56,000 nt of DNA from Candidatus Omnitrophota bacterium (GTDB lineage: Bacteria; Omnitrophota; Gorgyraeia; Duberdicusellales; Duberdicusellaceae). The stretch is from assembly GCA_016932855.1 (NCBI GenBank), contig JAFGCB010000058.1:1-56000 (forward strand). Direction: 5' to 3'. Positions 1 through 7,828 of this stretch are shown piece after piece. The translations under genes were made by a program, and so were the position numbers. The notes beneath the pieces were generated by a model. The model did no database searches and was not told the origin of the DNA. It saw nothing but the letters and a program-made list of their open reading frames with translations. Numbering within the stretch: the stretch's first letter is position 1; every line of letters starts with the position of its first letter.

Positions 1-20
1 ATTCGCTGTCAGATTACCGA

Positions 21-49
21 TTGTTAAATTAGGCGTATTATGGTATTAT
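21..49 (+). promoter_or_regulatory. Probable sigma70-type promoter for the first gene
   Basis: A -35-like TTGTTA (21-26) and a -10-like TATTAT (44-49) are separated by 17 bases. Transcription would start near 56 and give a leader of about 26 bases that contains the Shine-Dalgarno sequence AAAGGAGG. This is a consensus match by eye only. Confidence 0.5.
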
Positions 50-81
50 TTAATCTTGTAATTAGCAAAAGGAGGTTTGTT

Positions 82-405
82 ATGTATAAAAGATGTCAGG
101 TTTTGCTTACTGATTGGCAGGAAGAATATATTAGAGACGTAGCCCAGCGATATGATATAAGCTCTTCTGAAGTAGTCAGGCTCCTGGTATCAGGAGGGGC
201 TCTGTATCTTATCTCTTTGCTTCATCCTGAATACAAATCGAGTATCTCCGGAAAGGATATAGCAAATATGCTGCGCAAAGCCGCAAACCCCGATACCCGC
301 ACGGAAGAAAAACATAAAATAATAGCTAAATCATATTTTGAGGCGCGAAAAGCAGTAGAATACCGGCTAGCTAAAGTTAAAAAAGCAAAGAAAACCAATC
401 CCTAG
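82..405 (+). CDS. Small basic protein, possible ribbon-helix-helix DNA-binding protein
   Basis: This 107-residue protein is not one I recognise by name. The N-terminal stretch (CQVLLTDWQEEYI) followed by two helices (IRDVAQRYDISSSEVVRLLVS) has the strand-helix-helix layout of CopG/Arc-type ribbon-helix-helix regulators. The rest is helical, and the C-terminus is rich in lysine. The start at 82 was chosen because AAAGGAGG lies at 68-75, six bases upstream; an ATG at 40 has no such site and would add 14 residues. The gene converges on the AsmA-like gene with only eight bases between the stops, so it is not part of the minus-strand operons. A regulatory role is inferred from the fold pattern alone. 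Confidence 0.6.
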   Translation: MYKRCQVLLTDWQEEYIRDVAQRYDISSSEVVRLLVSGGALYLISLLHPEYKSSISGKDIANMLRKAANPDTRTEEKHKIIAKSYFEARKAVEYRLAKVKKAKKTNP

Positions 406-413
406 ATATGTGT

Positions 414-1670
414 TTAATTCTCCGGCAGAGGTTGTTCTTGGGGGGCATCATCGGGCTCTTCTTCAGGCATAAATATCGATTTTAAAGTCTTAACTGTTTC
501 TTTCCCGATCTCTTTTATCTTTTCGGGACTTTTTATTGCCTCGTTTAATGCTTTAGCGGTAACATCAACCACCTTTTCGGTTGCCTCCTTGCCTACTTCG
601 GTAACTTCCTCAACAGATTTCTTTCCCATGCTAAAGGGAAGATTCTTGATCTGTGCCTGAAACTGGTTTTTTATTGTAGCAAAATCTATCTTAGGATTAT
701 CCAATTCTGTCCGGCCTTCGTAATATAAGGTAGGAATTCCTTCCGAGTCTTTAAGATTTTCCAACATAATTTTTATAATCGGGACCATGCCCCGGCCGGC
801 TCGGCTGTCGGCAAATTTATGTTTTACCAAACGCAGCTTTGCCTTAATCGTTAAATCATTATCAACAGCGGAAAAATCACTAACCAAAGAAAAATCGGCC
901 TCTTCAATCCCTAAATTATCAGAATTCCAAAAGGGCGGATAATAAACCGAAAAACTCCGGTAAGGCAATCTCTTTATTTCTAATTCAGCGTCCATGGATT
1001 TTTTCCCCATATCAATATATCCTTTGAAATCCAGGTTATCATCAATATAGGTATCGCCGATTTTAAAGTCCGAATTAATATCGAAATAAATCTTGCCCAA
1101 ATCCGGGTATGTTATGTTCTTAAAAACCGCTCTCTTTATATAGAAAGAGCCCTTGAATTCATCACTGCCGGTTTTATCGGTGAAATTCACCCTGGCGTCT
1201 TCTATTTTAAGCTTTTTGACAAATAAAGGAGGCATTTTCCTCGCCGGGCCGGATTCTCCAACCTCTTGGTCTTTAGAATCTTCAGGCAGAACCTCGGGCT
1301 CCTCCTTAGGTGCCGGTAACAGCAGGAACATAACCGACGTAGATATCTTTTTATCTTCCTTTATTATTCCTATATCAACATCTTCAATCTTTATGGTATT
1401 AAAGCCGATTTTTCCGCTTAACAGCTTCAAAAAACTTAAAGACACTCCAAGCTCGCCTATTTTAGTGTCCTCGATAGTGAAATCATCTATGTTAAGACCG
1501 ATAAGAGGACGGAAGCTCATGCTGTCAATCTCAACTTCTTTCTTAGTGACCTCAACCAGCTTCTCTATCAACAGGTCTTTGCCTTTAATGTTTACAAATA
1601 TCCACAAGCAAGCGTAGACAAAGGCTAAAACAGCGAACAGAAACATGATTATTTTCTTAAATGCCTTCAT
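414..1670 (-). CDS. AsmA-like envelope protein with one N-terminal membrane anchor
   Basis: The 418-residue protein starts with a lysine-rich tip and one hydrophobic segment (about residues 6-28), followed by a long beta-rich periplasmic part. The early sequence (KGKDLLIEKLVEVTKKEVEIDSM, then IDDFTIED and IKIEDVDIGI) has the pattern of AsmA/DUF748-type proteins, which are anchored in the inner membrane and are linked to outer-membrane lipid or protein homeostasis. A proline- and acid-rich linker lies around residues 118-146. The last 70 residues form a likely amphipathic helix (VEEVTEVGKEATEKVVDVT) with an acidic tail. AAAGGAT lies just upstream of the ATG. The family match is by overall pattern; its exact role is unknown. 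Confidence 0.65.
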   Translation of the reverse strand: MKAFKKIIMFLFAVLAFVYACLWIFVNIKGKDLLIEKLVEVTKKEVEIDSMSFRPLIGLNIDDFTIEDTKIGELGVSLSFLKLLSGKIGFNTIKIEDVDIGIIKEDKKISTSVMFLLLPAPKEEPEVLPEDSKDQEVGESGPARKMPPLFVKKLKIEDARVNFTDKTGSDEFKGSFYIKRAVFKNITYPDLGKIYFDINSDFKIGDTYIDDNLDFKGYIDMGKKSMDAELEIKRLPYRSFSVYYPPFWNSDNLGIEEADFSLVSDFSAVDNDLTIKAKLRLVKHKFADSRAGRGMVPIIKIMLENLKDSEGIPTLYYEGRTELDNPKIDFATIKNQFQAQIKNLPFSMGKKSVEEVTEVGKEATEKVVDVTAKALNEAIKSPEKIKEIGKETVKTLKSIFMPEEEPDDAPQEQPLPEN

Positions 1671-1782
1671 AAAGTACTATCCTTTCCCTTACATCTTCTT
1701 TAGGTCCTTAAACTGATTAAAACGCACCAAACCTCCATGGCCTATAGCTTATCGCCCATAGCTAAAAACATTGTTTCCAATA

Positions 1783-1824
1783 ACTATCCGCTATCCGCTA
1801 AACGTTATCCGCTATACGCTATAT
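1783..1824. repeat. Heptamer word repeat (CTATCCG / CTAAACG / CTATACG)
   Basis: About six imperfect copies of a 7-base word sit between the AsmA-like gene and tRNA-Arg. The same word family recurs at 3771-3826, 31905-31960, 37714-37757, 45503-45530 and 54858-54880. Confidence 0.8.
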
Positions 1825-1827
1825 TAG

Positions 1828-1901
1828 CGCGCCCGGCAGGATTCGAACCTGCGGCCCTCGGCTTAGAAGGCAGATGCTCTATCCAACTGAGCTACGGGCG
1901 C
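1828..1901 (-). tRNA. tRNA-Arg(TCT)
   Basis: The minus strand folds as a cloverleaf: acceptor GCGCCCG/CGGGCGC, D arm GCTC-AGTTGGATA-GAGC, anticodon loop CTTCTAA with anticodon TCT, and T arm GCAGG-TTCGAAT-CCTGC. No CCA is encoded (the 3' end runs G, then CTA), so it needs the CCA-adding enzyme. The anticodon stem TCTGC/GCCGA has a T-C mismatch in its middle pair (positions 29-41), which is unusual for this otherwise standard tRNA. The gene lies 87 bases downstream of tRNA-Pro(TGG) on the same strand and is probably co-transcribed with it. Confidence 0.93.
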
Positions 1902-1910
1902 ATATTTTCG

Positions 1911-1980
1911 TCGTGCGTTGTGCGTACTGCGTAATGCGTTATTTTCATATACGCATAACGCGTTACGCATTACACACTAC
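1911..1980. repeat. ACGCGTTACGCATTACGC word repeat between two tRNA genes
   Basis: The spacer between tRNA-Pro(TGG) and tRNA-Arg consists of degenerate words such as TGCGTAATGCGTTA and its complement ATAACGCGTTACGCATTAC, and it can fold back on itself. A near-identical tract follows the other tRNA-Pro gene at 39183-39216. Confidence 0.75.
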
Positions 1981-1988
1981 TAGAAATG

Positions 1989-2063
1989 TCGGGAGGGTGG
2001 GATTCGAACCCACGACCCCATGGTCCCAAACCATGTGCGCTAGCCAGACTGCGCTACCTCCCG
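1989..2063 (-). tRNA. tRNA-Pro(TGG)
   Basis: The minus strand gives acceptor CGGGAGG/CCTCCCG with the C1-G72 pair typical of bacterial tRNA-Pro. The anticodon stem is CATGG/CCATG with loop TTTGGGA (anticodon TGG), and the T arm is GTGGG-TTCGAAT-CCCAC. No CCA is encoded. Its 5' and 3' flanks resemble those of tRNA-Pro(CGG) at 39227-39301. Confidence 0.96.
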
Positions 2064-2330
2064 ATGAAAAGATTCTTATACAGGTTCCCCTTCATTGCTT
2101 TTCATCGGCATCGAATGCCGTAAGGCTGAGATGCCTCTCAAAGTTCCCTCGCTTCGCTTCCTTCGGGAATACTCAGGATACTTCGAAGGATACTTAAGCG
2201 TAGCGAAGTACGGGATCACTTGCCTGCTCGGTTATCGCTGGCAAGTGATGGCATCGAGGATAGATATCCGAGGTGCCTATCAAAGATCTTTTACTAACAA
2301 TCCGAAAAAAACAAAATCAATTATACCAAA
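2064..2330. other. Non-coding stretch upstream of tRNA-Pro(TGG), full of nested hairpins
   Basis: No convincing gene is seen. Going right from the tRNA there is a TTCATCGGCATCGAATGCC element (2101-2119) shared with the other tRNA-Pro locus. Next is a nested hairpin with outer arms CTTCGCT (2152-2158) and AGCGAAG (2202-2208); inside it lies CCTTCGGGAATACTCA (2160-2175), which is the complement of the end of the repeats at 39113 and 47700. Then comes a perfect 10-base inverted repeat, ATCACTTGCC (2215-2224) and GGCAAGTGAT (2240-2249). A possible minus-strand -10 (TATAAG) for the tRNA lies about 20 bases upstream of its 5' end, without a clear -35. Confidence 0.7.
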
Positions 2331-2936
2331 TTAGCTTACCCTTTCCAAATAATTCCTAAGAAACTTACTGAATTTTGAAATCGCTTTATAGCGGTGGCTC
2401 AGCCTATTTTTAACTTTCGGCGGAACTTGGGCTAAGGTCTTTTTAAGCTCCGGGACAAAAAAAACCGGATCATAGCCGAATCCCGATCCACCTTCGGTCT
2501 TAAAGCTGATAAAACCCTGCAGGCTTCCTTCAAATTTACCGACAACCTTACCCTTATAAGCTAGTACTGCGCAGCAAAAAAAACGGGCTTTTCTTTTAGG
2601 ATAGGCCACGCCCTTAAGCTCCTTGAGAAGTTTGTCGATGTTCTTCTTATCATCCGCTGTTTTACCGGCAAATCGTGAAGAAAATATTCCCGGCCTTCCG
2701 CCTAAAGCCAGAACCTGCAGGCCCGAATCTTCTCCTAAAGCCAAGGAATCATAAAACAAAGAAGTCTTGATTGCCTTAATCCTGGCGTTTTCAAAGAAAC
2801 TTCGCCCACTCTCGACTATCCTCGGTCTTTCCTTGAAATCCAAAAGATACTTTATCCTAAAAGTATTTTTTCCTAAAATCTTTTTTATTTCTTTAAACTT
2901 TTTCTTATTCGCTGTTGCGATTATCAGCTGGTCCAT
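2331..2936 (-). CDS. rdgB: XTP/dITP diphosphatase (RdgB/HAM1 family)
   Basis: This enzyme hydrolyses non-canonical purine triphosphates (XTP, dITP) to monophosphates and so keeps them out of DNA and RNA. The family's N-terminal ATANKKKFKEIKKIL motif, the central SLALGEDSGLQVLALGG motif and the G-x-GYDPVFFVPE block are all visible, and the C-terminus keeps SHRYKAISKF. I chose the ATG at 2936 (201 residues) because the family begins right before this motif; the upstream in-frame ATG at 2999 would add 21 residues encoded by a GGGCACA word repeat. The gene directly follows rph, a frequent pairing in bacteria. Confidence 0.9.
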   Translation of the reverse strand: MDQLIIATANKKKFKEIKKILGKNTFRIKYLLDFKERPRIVESGRSFFENARIKAIKTSLFYDSLALGEDSGLQVLALGGRPGIFSSRFAGKTADDKKNIDKLLKELKGVAYPKRKARFFCCAVLAYKGKVVGKFEGSLQGFISFKTEGGSGFGYDPVFFVPELKKTLAQVPPKVKNRLSHRYKAISKFSKFLRNYLERVS

Positions 2937-3006
2937 ATAACCAAAACCCCGAGAAAATATTCTTTCTGCGCCCTGTGCCCTGTGCCCTTTTATCTGCAAT
3001 CTGTAA

Positions 3007-3726
3007 TCATATTACAAGAATATCCTTCAATAAATCTCTCTCTGCTTTTATAATCTCTTTTACGCCAAGCCTGGCTAAATCATGCATGCTGTCTAAAACC
3101 TTCTTTGAAAAGCTGCCCTTTTCAGCCGTTCCCTGAATCTCCACAAGTTCAAAATCAGAATTCATAACCACGTTCATATCTATCTCAGCCCGGCAGTCTT
3201 CATAATAATTAAGGTCCAAGATCAAATTCTGCTCGAAAATCCCCACGCTTATCGCAGCCAAATAATGAAGAATGGGCATTTCCTTTATTCTGCCTTCTTC
3301 TTTCATATTGGCCAAACAATCAGCCAGAGCGATAAAGCCTCCGGTGATAGATGCTGTACGAGTCCCTCCGTCTGCCTGCATGACGTCGCAATCAACCCAA
3401 ACAGTCCTTTCGCCAAGTTTATTAAGGTCGACTACGCTGCGCAAGGCTCTTGCGATAAGTCTCTGTATTTCAAATGTCCGGCCTGAAATTCTGTCTCTTT
3501 GAATTCTTGTCTCTGTTGAACGGGGGAGCATTCCGTACTCAGCGGTAATCCAGCCGCTATTTTTGCCTCTTAAAAAAACTGGGAGACTCTCTTCGACCGA
3601 AGCGGTGCAAATTACCTTTGTATCACCTAATTCAATAAGACAAGAACCTTCGGCGTGTTTGATAAAATTACGAGTGAATTTAATTTTACGTATCTGGTTG
3701 AAGTTCCTCGAATCGACCCTAGTCAT
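3007..3726 (-). CDS. rph: Ribonuclease PH
   Basis: RNase PH trims the 3' ends of tRNA precursors by phosphorolysis and forms a ring-shaped hexamer. At 239 residues the protein has the usual length. Family blocks seen are [36 protein letters not shown] with QRDRISGRT right after it, and [22 protein letters not shown]. Since the tRNA genes here encode no CCA, trimming by this enzyme would precede CCA addition. It is followed by rdgB and preceded by the fumarase genes, from which a CTATACG heptamer tract separates it. Confidence 0.95.
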   Translation of the reverse strand: MTRVDSRNFNQIRKIKFTRNFIKHAEGSCLIELGDTKVICTASVEESLPVFLRGKNSGWITAEYGMLPRSTETRIQRDRISGRTFEIQRLIARALRSVVDLNKLGERTVWVDCDVMQADGGTRTASITGGFIALADCLANMKEEGRIKEMPILHYLAAISVGIFEQNLILDLNYYEDCRAEIDMNVVMNSDFELVEIQGTAEKGSFSKKVLDSMHDLARLGVKEIIKAERDLLKDILVI

Positions 3727-3770
3727 GATTATTCCTCCATTATTTTAGAAGTCACAAAGTCACATTTCCA

Positions 3771-3826
3771 GCCGCTAACCGCTATACGCTAAACGCTATA
3801 CGCTATACGCTATACGCTATACGCTG
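3771..3826. repeat. Heptamer tract CTATACG/CTAAACG/CTAACCG overlapping the 3' end of the fumarase beta gene
   Basis: Eight consecutive 7-base words (CTAACCG, CTATACG, CTAAACG, then five CTATACG) lie between rph and the fumarase beta gene. The tract continues into the coding frame and encodes the final residues RIAYSV and the stop codon of the beta subunit. Confidence 0.9.
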
Positions 3827-4342
3827 ATAAACATCGTTGCCCCTCGAATCTATTCCCACAATTAAAGGAAAATTCTCAACTTCTAATTCCAATATTGCCT
3901 CGGGACCCAAGTTTTTAAAAGCTACAAGCCTTTTCTTTTTAACTTTCAAAGCTAAATAAGCTCCGCATCCGGAAGGAGCCAGGAAATAGACAGATTTATA
4001 TCTTTTAATAAATTCTCTTACTCTTCTTGAACGTCTTCCTTTTCCGATCATTGCCACAACGCCTTTTCTAATAAGAGCGGGCGTAAACTCATCCATTCGC
4101 GAAGAAGTTGTTGGCCCGCATGAGCCAATAACCTTCCCTTCAGGGCTCGGCGTAGGGCCGCAGTAATATATGATTGTATTTTTAATATCAAAGGGAATTT
4201 TCCTATTTCTCTTTATAAAAACAGCCAGCTTTTTATGGGCCTGATCTCTTGCCGTATAGATTATTCCCGACAAATAGACTAAATCCCCAGCCCTTAAGCC
4301 TTTAATATCCTCTTTCTTTAAAGGGGCAGTTATCTTCTTCAT
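3803..4342 (-). CDS. Class I fumarate hydratase, beta (C-terminal) subunit
   Basis: This is the C-terminal half of an iron-sulfur-dependent fumarase (fumarate to malate), split as in many anaerobes. Seen are LRAGDLVYLSGIIYTARDQAHKK, the YYCGPTPSPEGKVIGSCGPTTSSRMD block typical of the family, and LAPSGCGAYLALKVKKK. The chosen ATG at 4342 gives 179 residues starting MKKITAPLKKEDI. An in-frame TTG at 4369 would add residues made only of GAGTT word repeat. Its last six codons come from the heptamer tract. A tartrate dehydratase is a less likely alternative, as the two families are similar. Confidence 0.85.
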   Translation of the reverse strand: MKKITAPLKKEDIKGLRAGDLVYLSGIIYTARDQAHKKLAVFIKRNRKIPFDIKNTIIYYCGPTPSPEGKVIGSCGPTTSSRMDEFTPALIRKGVVAMIGKGRRSRRVREFIKRYKSVYFLAPSGCGAYLALKVKKKRLVAFKNLGPEAILELEVENFPLIVGIDSRGNDVYQRIAYSV

Positions 4343-4386
4343 AACTCTATAACTCGTTGAACTCGTCAACTCTTAAACTCTACAGT
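4343..4386. repeat. GAGTT word repeat between the two fumarase genes
   Basis: Read on the minus strand, the tract runs GAGTTTAAGAGTTGACGAG, then TTCAACGAGTTATAGAGTT, directly before the beta-subunit ATG. It encodes the last residues (VEFKS) and stop codon of the alpha subunit. Confidence 0.7.
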
Positions 4387-5202
4387 TGCCCTTCGCAAAG
4401 CCCAGCAGCTTATATTCACAGCTATGGGTAAGCCGGCAATATGAGTGGGGCTTTTTCTAATTTTGACTGCCAAAGCAGTAGCATTTCCCCCAAAACCCAT
4501 AGGGCCTATATTTAAAGAGTTTATCCTTTTTAAAAGCCTCCGCTCAAGCCGGGCTAAAGATGTATCTTTATTCGGCTTAGTTATATCCTCAAGTAAAGCC
4601 TTTTTTGCAAGCAAAAGAGCGTAATCGGATGTCCCGCCGATGCCTATTCCAAGAATAAAAGGCGGGCAGGCTTCTGGGCCGGCATCCAAAACACTATCAA
4701 TTATAAAATTTTCAATATCTCTAATCCTTACGGTGGGATTAAACATTTTAAGCTTTGTCTTATTCTCTGAACCAAATCCCTTAGGAAACAAGGTAACTCT
4801 TAAACCTTTTATTTTTGAATTGAACTCAAGATGAGTCACCGCTCCCTGGTATCCGGGTTTAACTCTAGATAAAGGATCAACCAGAGAATTTCTTAAATAA
4901 TTACCTTTATAGGAATTCTCAACCGTTCTCTTTATAGTATCGATTAAATCAAACGACAGCCTTATGTCTCTGCCGGCCTCAATAAATATTACCGGAAGCC
5001 CTGTGTCTTGGCATAAAGCAAGTTTTTCTTTCCGGGCAATTTTTGCGTTCTCGATAATCCAACCCAAGGCAAGTCTTGCCCTTTTGTCCTTCGCAAGACG
5101 ATACCCGCGTTTAAGAAGTTCCGCTACGTCTTTCGGCAATTGGAAACTTGCCGTAGCAGTTGCTTGCCGGACTTTCTCTTGTATTAATTTTAAGTTCTTC
5201 AC
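4366..5202 (-). CDS. Class I fumarate hydratase, alpha (N-terminal) subunit
   Basis: The 278-residue protein carries the [4Fe-4S]-binding half of class I fumarase. Its family blocks are KLALCQDTGLPVIFIEAG, AVTHLEFNSKIKGLRVTLFPKGFGSENKTKL, GPEACPPFILGIGIGGTSDYALLLAKKAL and NIGPMGFGGNATALAV. The cysteines in CQDTG and EACPPF, and the one in SCWALRR near the end, fit the three cluster ligands. The beta-subunit gene follows at once. These genes sit between queE and rph and belong to neither pathway; co-location alone says nothing about function. Confidence 0.88.
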   Translation of the reverse strand: MKNLKLIQEKVRQATATASFQLPKDVAELLKRGYRLAKDKRARLALGWIIENAKIARKEKLALCQDTGLPVIFIEAGRDIRLSFDLIDTIKRTVENSYKGNYLRNSLVDPLSRVKPGYQGAVTHLEFNSKIKGLRVTLFPKGFGSENKTKLKMFNPTVRIRDIENFIIDSVLDAGPEACPPFILGIGIGGTSDYALLLAKKALLEDITKPNKDTSLARLERRLLKRINSLNIGPMGFGGNATALAVKIRKSPTHIAGLPIAVNISCWALRRATVEFKS

Positions 5203-5215
5203 TTTTAGTTTTGAT

Positions 5216-5884
5216 TTATTTAACTTTGATGTGCTTATGTAACTGCTTTATTATTTGCACATTCGGGATTATTCCTTCGGCTTTTTCCTTAAATTCAGCC
5301 AGCTTACCCCATAAAAAAGCCTCGTGGATAAAGTCCGGCTGAAGCACAAGAAATATATTCTGGTTAACTTCTTTTATAATCCCGGCGCTTTTTACTATAT
5401 CTTCTTCGTCGGTGAAAGCAGTCACCACGGCCTTAACAAACACCTCTTTTTTACAAGCCTCTTTTAAAAAATCCCGGTGTTTATCCCAAAAATCCGAGAT
5501 TTTAGTCGATGAAGGAAGCTTAAAATCCATAGCAATTATGTCTAAGTAATCAATGACCTTTTTAAGCTCCTCAACAAGAATGCCGTTTGTCTCAAGATAT
5601 GTTGTCTTACGGCGCTGTTTAAGCGCGCGGGAAAGATCTCTTAAGAACTCGTGTTGAAGAAGAGGCTCGCCTCCGGTAAAAGCTACGCAATCCCAAAACC
5701 CTTGCTGCGAAAAAATAGAACTTAAAACCTGGTCCAAATCCATCTCTTTGTAGCTCTCGGGCTTTGTGTCACAAAAACAGCAATCTAAATTGCAATCCCA
5801 AAATCTTACAAAAACCTGAGGGGTAGCCTGGTATATGCCTTCTCCCTGAATACTGTAAAAAATCTCTGAAACCTTCGCCTTCAT
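5216..5884 (-). CDS. queE: 7-carboxy-7-deazaguanine synthase (QueE), radical SAM
   Basis: QueE contracts the ring of 6-carboxytetrahydropterin to give 7-carboxy-7-deazaguanine, an early step of queuosine synthesis. The start (VSEIFYSIQGEGIYQATPQVF) and the radical SAM motif CNLDCCFC (CX3CX2C, about residues 31-38) identify it; TGGEPLLQ follows, the usual SAM-binding glycine motif. At 222 residues the length is normal. It is the third gene of queD-queC-queE; a repeat of ATTAGCG words separates it from queC. Confidence 0.92.
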   Translation of the reverse strand: MKAKVSEIFYSIQGEGIYQATPQVFVRFWDCNLDCCFCDTKPESYKEMDLDQVLSSIFSQQGFWDCVAFTGGEPLLQHEFLRDLSRALKQRRKTTYLETNGILVEELKKVIDYLDIIAMDFKLPSSTKISDFWDKHRDFLKEACKKEVFVKAVVTAFTDEEDIVKSAGIIKEVNQNIFLVLQPDFIHEAFLWGKLAEFKEKAEGIIPNVQIIKQLHKHIKVK

Positions 5885-5887
5885 CCT

Positions 5888-5972
5888 ACTCTCTACTTTT
5901 AACGCTAATTTTCGCTAATAATATTAGCGGAAATTAGTTTCAGATTCGCGGTAATTCTCGTTCTCTCTACTT
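5888..5972. repeat. ATTAGCG word repeat (copy 1) running into the 3' end of queC
   Basis: Words such as AACGCTAATTTTCGCTAATA, ATTAGCGGAAATTAG and TTCTCTCTAC form a tract. About 70 bases of it are roughly 87 percent identical (hand count) to 24709-24779 between murE and ftsI. It encodes the last 13 residues of QueC. Confidence 0.85.
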
Positions 5973-6631
5973 AACAAAGGGTCTTTAACTTTTGCCTGTG
6001 CAAAACCTTGCAGACGATAACGGCAGCTGTCGCATTTTCCGCAGGGCGTTCTTCCCCCTCTATAGCAAGACCAGGTGTTCCTGAAGTCCACTCCCAAAGA
6101 CAGTCCTAATTCTATAATTTCTGACTTTCTCTTCTTAAGAAGCGGTGCCACTATCTCTATGCCCTTATTTTTGATTCCTAAATTTGCCGCGTTCTGAAAA
6201 CTTGTAAGAAAATCCGGCCTACAGTCAGGATAACCCGAATAATCCTGAATATGAGCTCCTATAAATATCTTTTCTGCTCCGATAGCTTCGGCAAAAGAAA
6301 CAGAAAAACTTAAAAATATTATGTTTCTAGCCGGAACATAAGTAACGGGTATTGCCTTACGAGCTTGTTTTTCAGGAATCTGTATGCTTCGATCAGTTAA
6401 GGCTGAACCGCCCCAGGGAAGACTGATCCTTATAACCTCAAAAGGCACAGCCAGATTCTTGGCATTCCTTACAGCGTAGGAAATCTCTTTTTTATGTCTC
6501 TGGCGGTAATCAAATATCAAGACAAAGGCCCGGAAGCCGTATTTTAACACAAGATACAAAGTAACAGCCGAATCAATGCCGCCGGAAAGAAGAACAACCG
6601 CCTTATCGCTTGTTTTAGGAGTCTTTCTCAT
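5924..6631 (-). CDS. queC: 7-cyano-7-deazaguanine synthase (QueC)
   Basis: QueC uses ATP and ammonia to convert 7-carboxy-7-deazaguanine to preQ0. The PP-loop AVVLLSGGIDSAVTLYLVL lies at the start and a zinc-binding group CYRGGRTPCGKCDSC near the end. The ATG at 6631 was chosen because the conserved part begins shortly after it; the gene overlaps the end of queD by 17 bases. The last 13 residues (ENENYRESETNFR) are not part of the family and are encoded by the neighbouring word repeat. Confidence 0.93.
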   Translation of the reverse strand: MRKTPKTSDKAVVLLSGGIDSAVTLYLVLKYGFRAFVLIFDYRQRHKKEISYAVRNAKNLAVPFEVIRISLPWGGSALTDRSIQIPEKQARKAIPVTYVPARNIIFLSFSVSFAEAIGAEKIFIGAHIQDYSGYPDCRPDFLTSFQNAANLGIKNKGIEIVAPLLKKRKSEIIELGLSLGVDFRNTWSCYRGGRTPCGKCDSCRYRLQGFAQAKVKDPLLSRENENYRESETNFR

Positions 6632-6992
6632 AGTAAGAAGCACAATAGTCTCTCTGCTCCCAAACAGTTACTTTTTTTAAAGCACAACCCTTGTTTTCCA
6701 GAGGCATTTTAAGCTCGTTGTATATAAAATAGGCTATATTCTCGGAGGAAGGATTATGTTTTTTGAAAAAATCTATCTGCCCTAAATCCTTATGATCCAG
6801 ATTATCGATAACAGAATTGAGCATATATTTCAACTCTTTAAAATCCAAGGCAAGCCCTGCTTTATCAAGATCCTGTCTCCGGACCGCAACCTCCACCTTC
6901 CAATTATGACCGTGCATGGCCTCGCATTTACCTTGATATTCACGTAAAGAGTGCGCGGCTGAGAAAAATGACACTACTTTTAGTTCGTACAT
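6615..6992 (-). CDS. queD: 6-carboxy-5,6,7,8-tetrahydropterin synthase (QueD)
   Basis: QueD makes 6-carboxytetrahydropterin from dihydroneopterin triphosphate. The 125-residue protein shows the zinc ligands in FSAAHSL and HGHNW, the catalytic cysteine in GKCEAMHGHNW, and the block DLDHKDLGQIDFF with HNPSSENIAYFIYNEL. It leads the que gene group, so preQ0 can be made from GTP given a GTP cyclohydrolase I elsewhere. No queF or tgt is present here. Confidence 0.93.
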   Translation of the reverse strand: MYELKVVSFFSAAHSLREYQGKCEAMHGHNWKVEVAVRRQDLDKAGLALDFKELKYMLNSVIDNLDHKDLGQIDFFKKHNPSSENIAYFIYNELKMPLENKGCALKKVTVWEQRDYCASYYEKDS

Positions 6993-7036
6993 GCTATTTC
7001 GCTTTAGGGTTATTTTCCCGGTAGCCGGTAACCGGA

Positions 7037-7828
7037 TTATATATTAGAGACTACCGTGGGTTTAAACTTTCTCTTTAAAACAAGCTCTGCCAATTTCGGA
7101 AAAACCGGAGAGTTATCTGTTAGAAAAAAGGAGATTTTTCCTCTTTTCTTGCTCTTTAGCAAATTACTCTTTTTTAGAATATCTCTTGTTTTTGTGGCAA
7201 CTTCTTCCGCTGAATCTATGAGCTCGGTCTTATCCAATACTTTTGAAATAACTTTTTTCAATAAAGGGTAATGGGTGCAGCCCAATATAAGCAAATCCAC
7301 TTTCCCCTTGAATCCCTTAAGATAAGTCTTAGCAACTAGCTCTGTGACAGAAGAATCAACCCATCCTTCTTCTACCAGGGGGACAAATAAAGGGCAGCTG
7401 GCTGCTATTATTTTTGCCTTCGGCCTCCTCTTTTTAATTAGATTCTGATAAGACATACTACCAATAGTAGCCGAGGTTCCGATAATCCCTATTCTTTTAG
7501 CTTTTCTATCTAAGACGGCTTCTACCCCCGCTTCCACTACCCCCAGAATAGGCACGCCGAAAAAGTTCTTAATCAAAGGCAGAGCTACCGAAGACGTAGA
7601 ATTACAAGCTACTATAATAAGCTTCACCTTTTTTTCAAGAAGAAAAAGTATATTAGAAATGGAAAGTTTTATTATCGTGCTTTTAGACTTTGCCCCGTAG
7701 GGAAGATGAGCGGTATCTCCTAAATAGACTATGTCTTCGGAGGGAAGAATCTTTTTTATCTCTTTTAATACAGTAAGGCCTCCTGCGCCGGAATCAAATA
7801 TGCCTATCGGTAAGTCTTTTTTGTTCAT
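7037..7828 (-). CDS. murI: Glutamate racemase
   Basis: MurI converts L- to D-glutamate, the substrate of MurD. The 263-residue protein shows GIFDSGAGGLTVLKEI at the start, the first catalytic cysteine in IVACNSTSS and the second in ILGCTHYPLL. It overlaps the amidase gene by four bases (ATGA), so the two are translationally coupled and both serve the peptidoglycan pathway of the dcw cluster upstream. Confidence 0.94.
   Translation of the reverse strand: MNKKDLPIGIFDSGAGGLTVLKEIKKILPSEDIVYLGDTAHLPYGAKSKSTIIKLSISNILFLLEKKVKLIIVACNSTSSVALPLIKNFFGVPILGVVEAGVEAVLDRKAKRIGIIGTSATIGSMSYQNLIKKRRPKAKIIAASCPLFVPLVEEGWVDSSVTELVAKTYLKGFKGKVDLLILGCTHYPLLKKVISKVLDKTELIDSAEEVATKTRDILKKSNLLKSKKRGKISFFLTDNSPVFPKLAELVLKRKFKPTVVSNI

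Noticed and set aside
1153..1617. Plus-strand open frame of 154 codons
   Set aside because: It lies wholly inside the AsmA-like gene on the other strand, has no recognisable motif and no ribosome-binding site.
1737..2334. Plus-strand open frames over the tRNA-Arg/tRNA-Pro region
   Set aside because: They are translations of tRNA genes and word repeats; a similar false frame covers tRNA-Pro(CGG) at 39017-39259.
1783..3826. Tandem words that look like a CRISPR array at first sight
   Set aside because: The units are 7 bases long without spacers, and no cas genes are present.
3803..5202. L-tartrate dehydratase subunits
   Set aside because: The related families are hard to separate by eye, but the alpha and beta motifs and the general metabolic setting favour a class I fumarase; no tartrate transporter or regulator is present.
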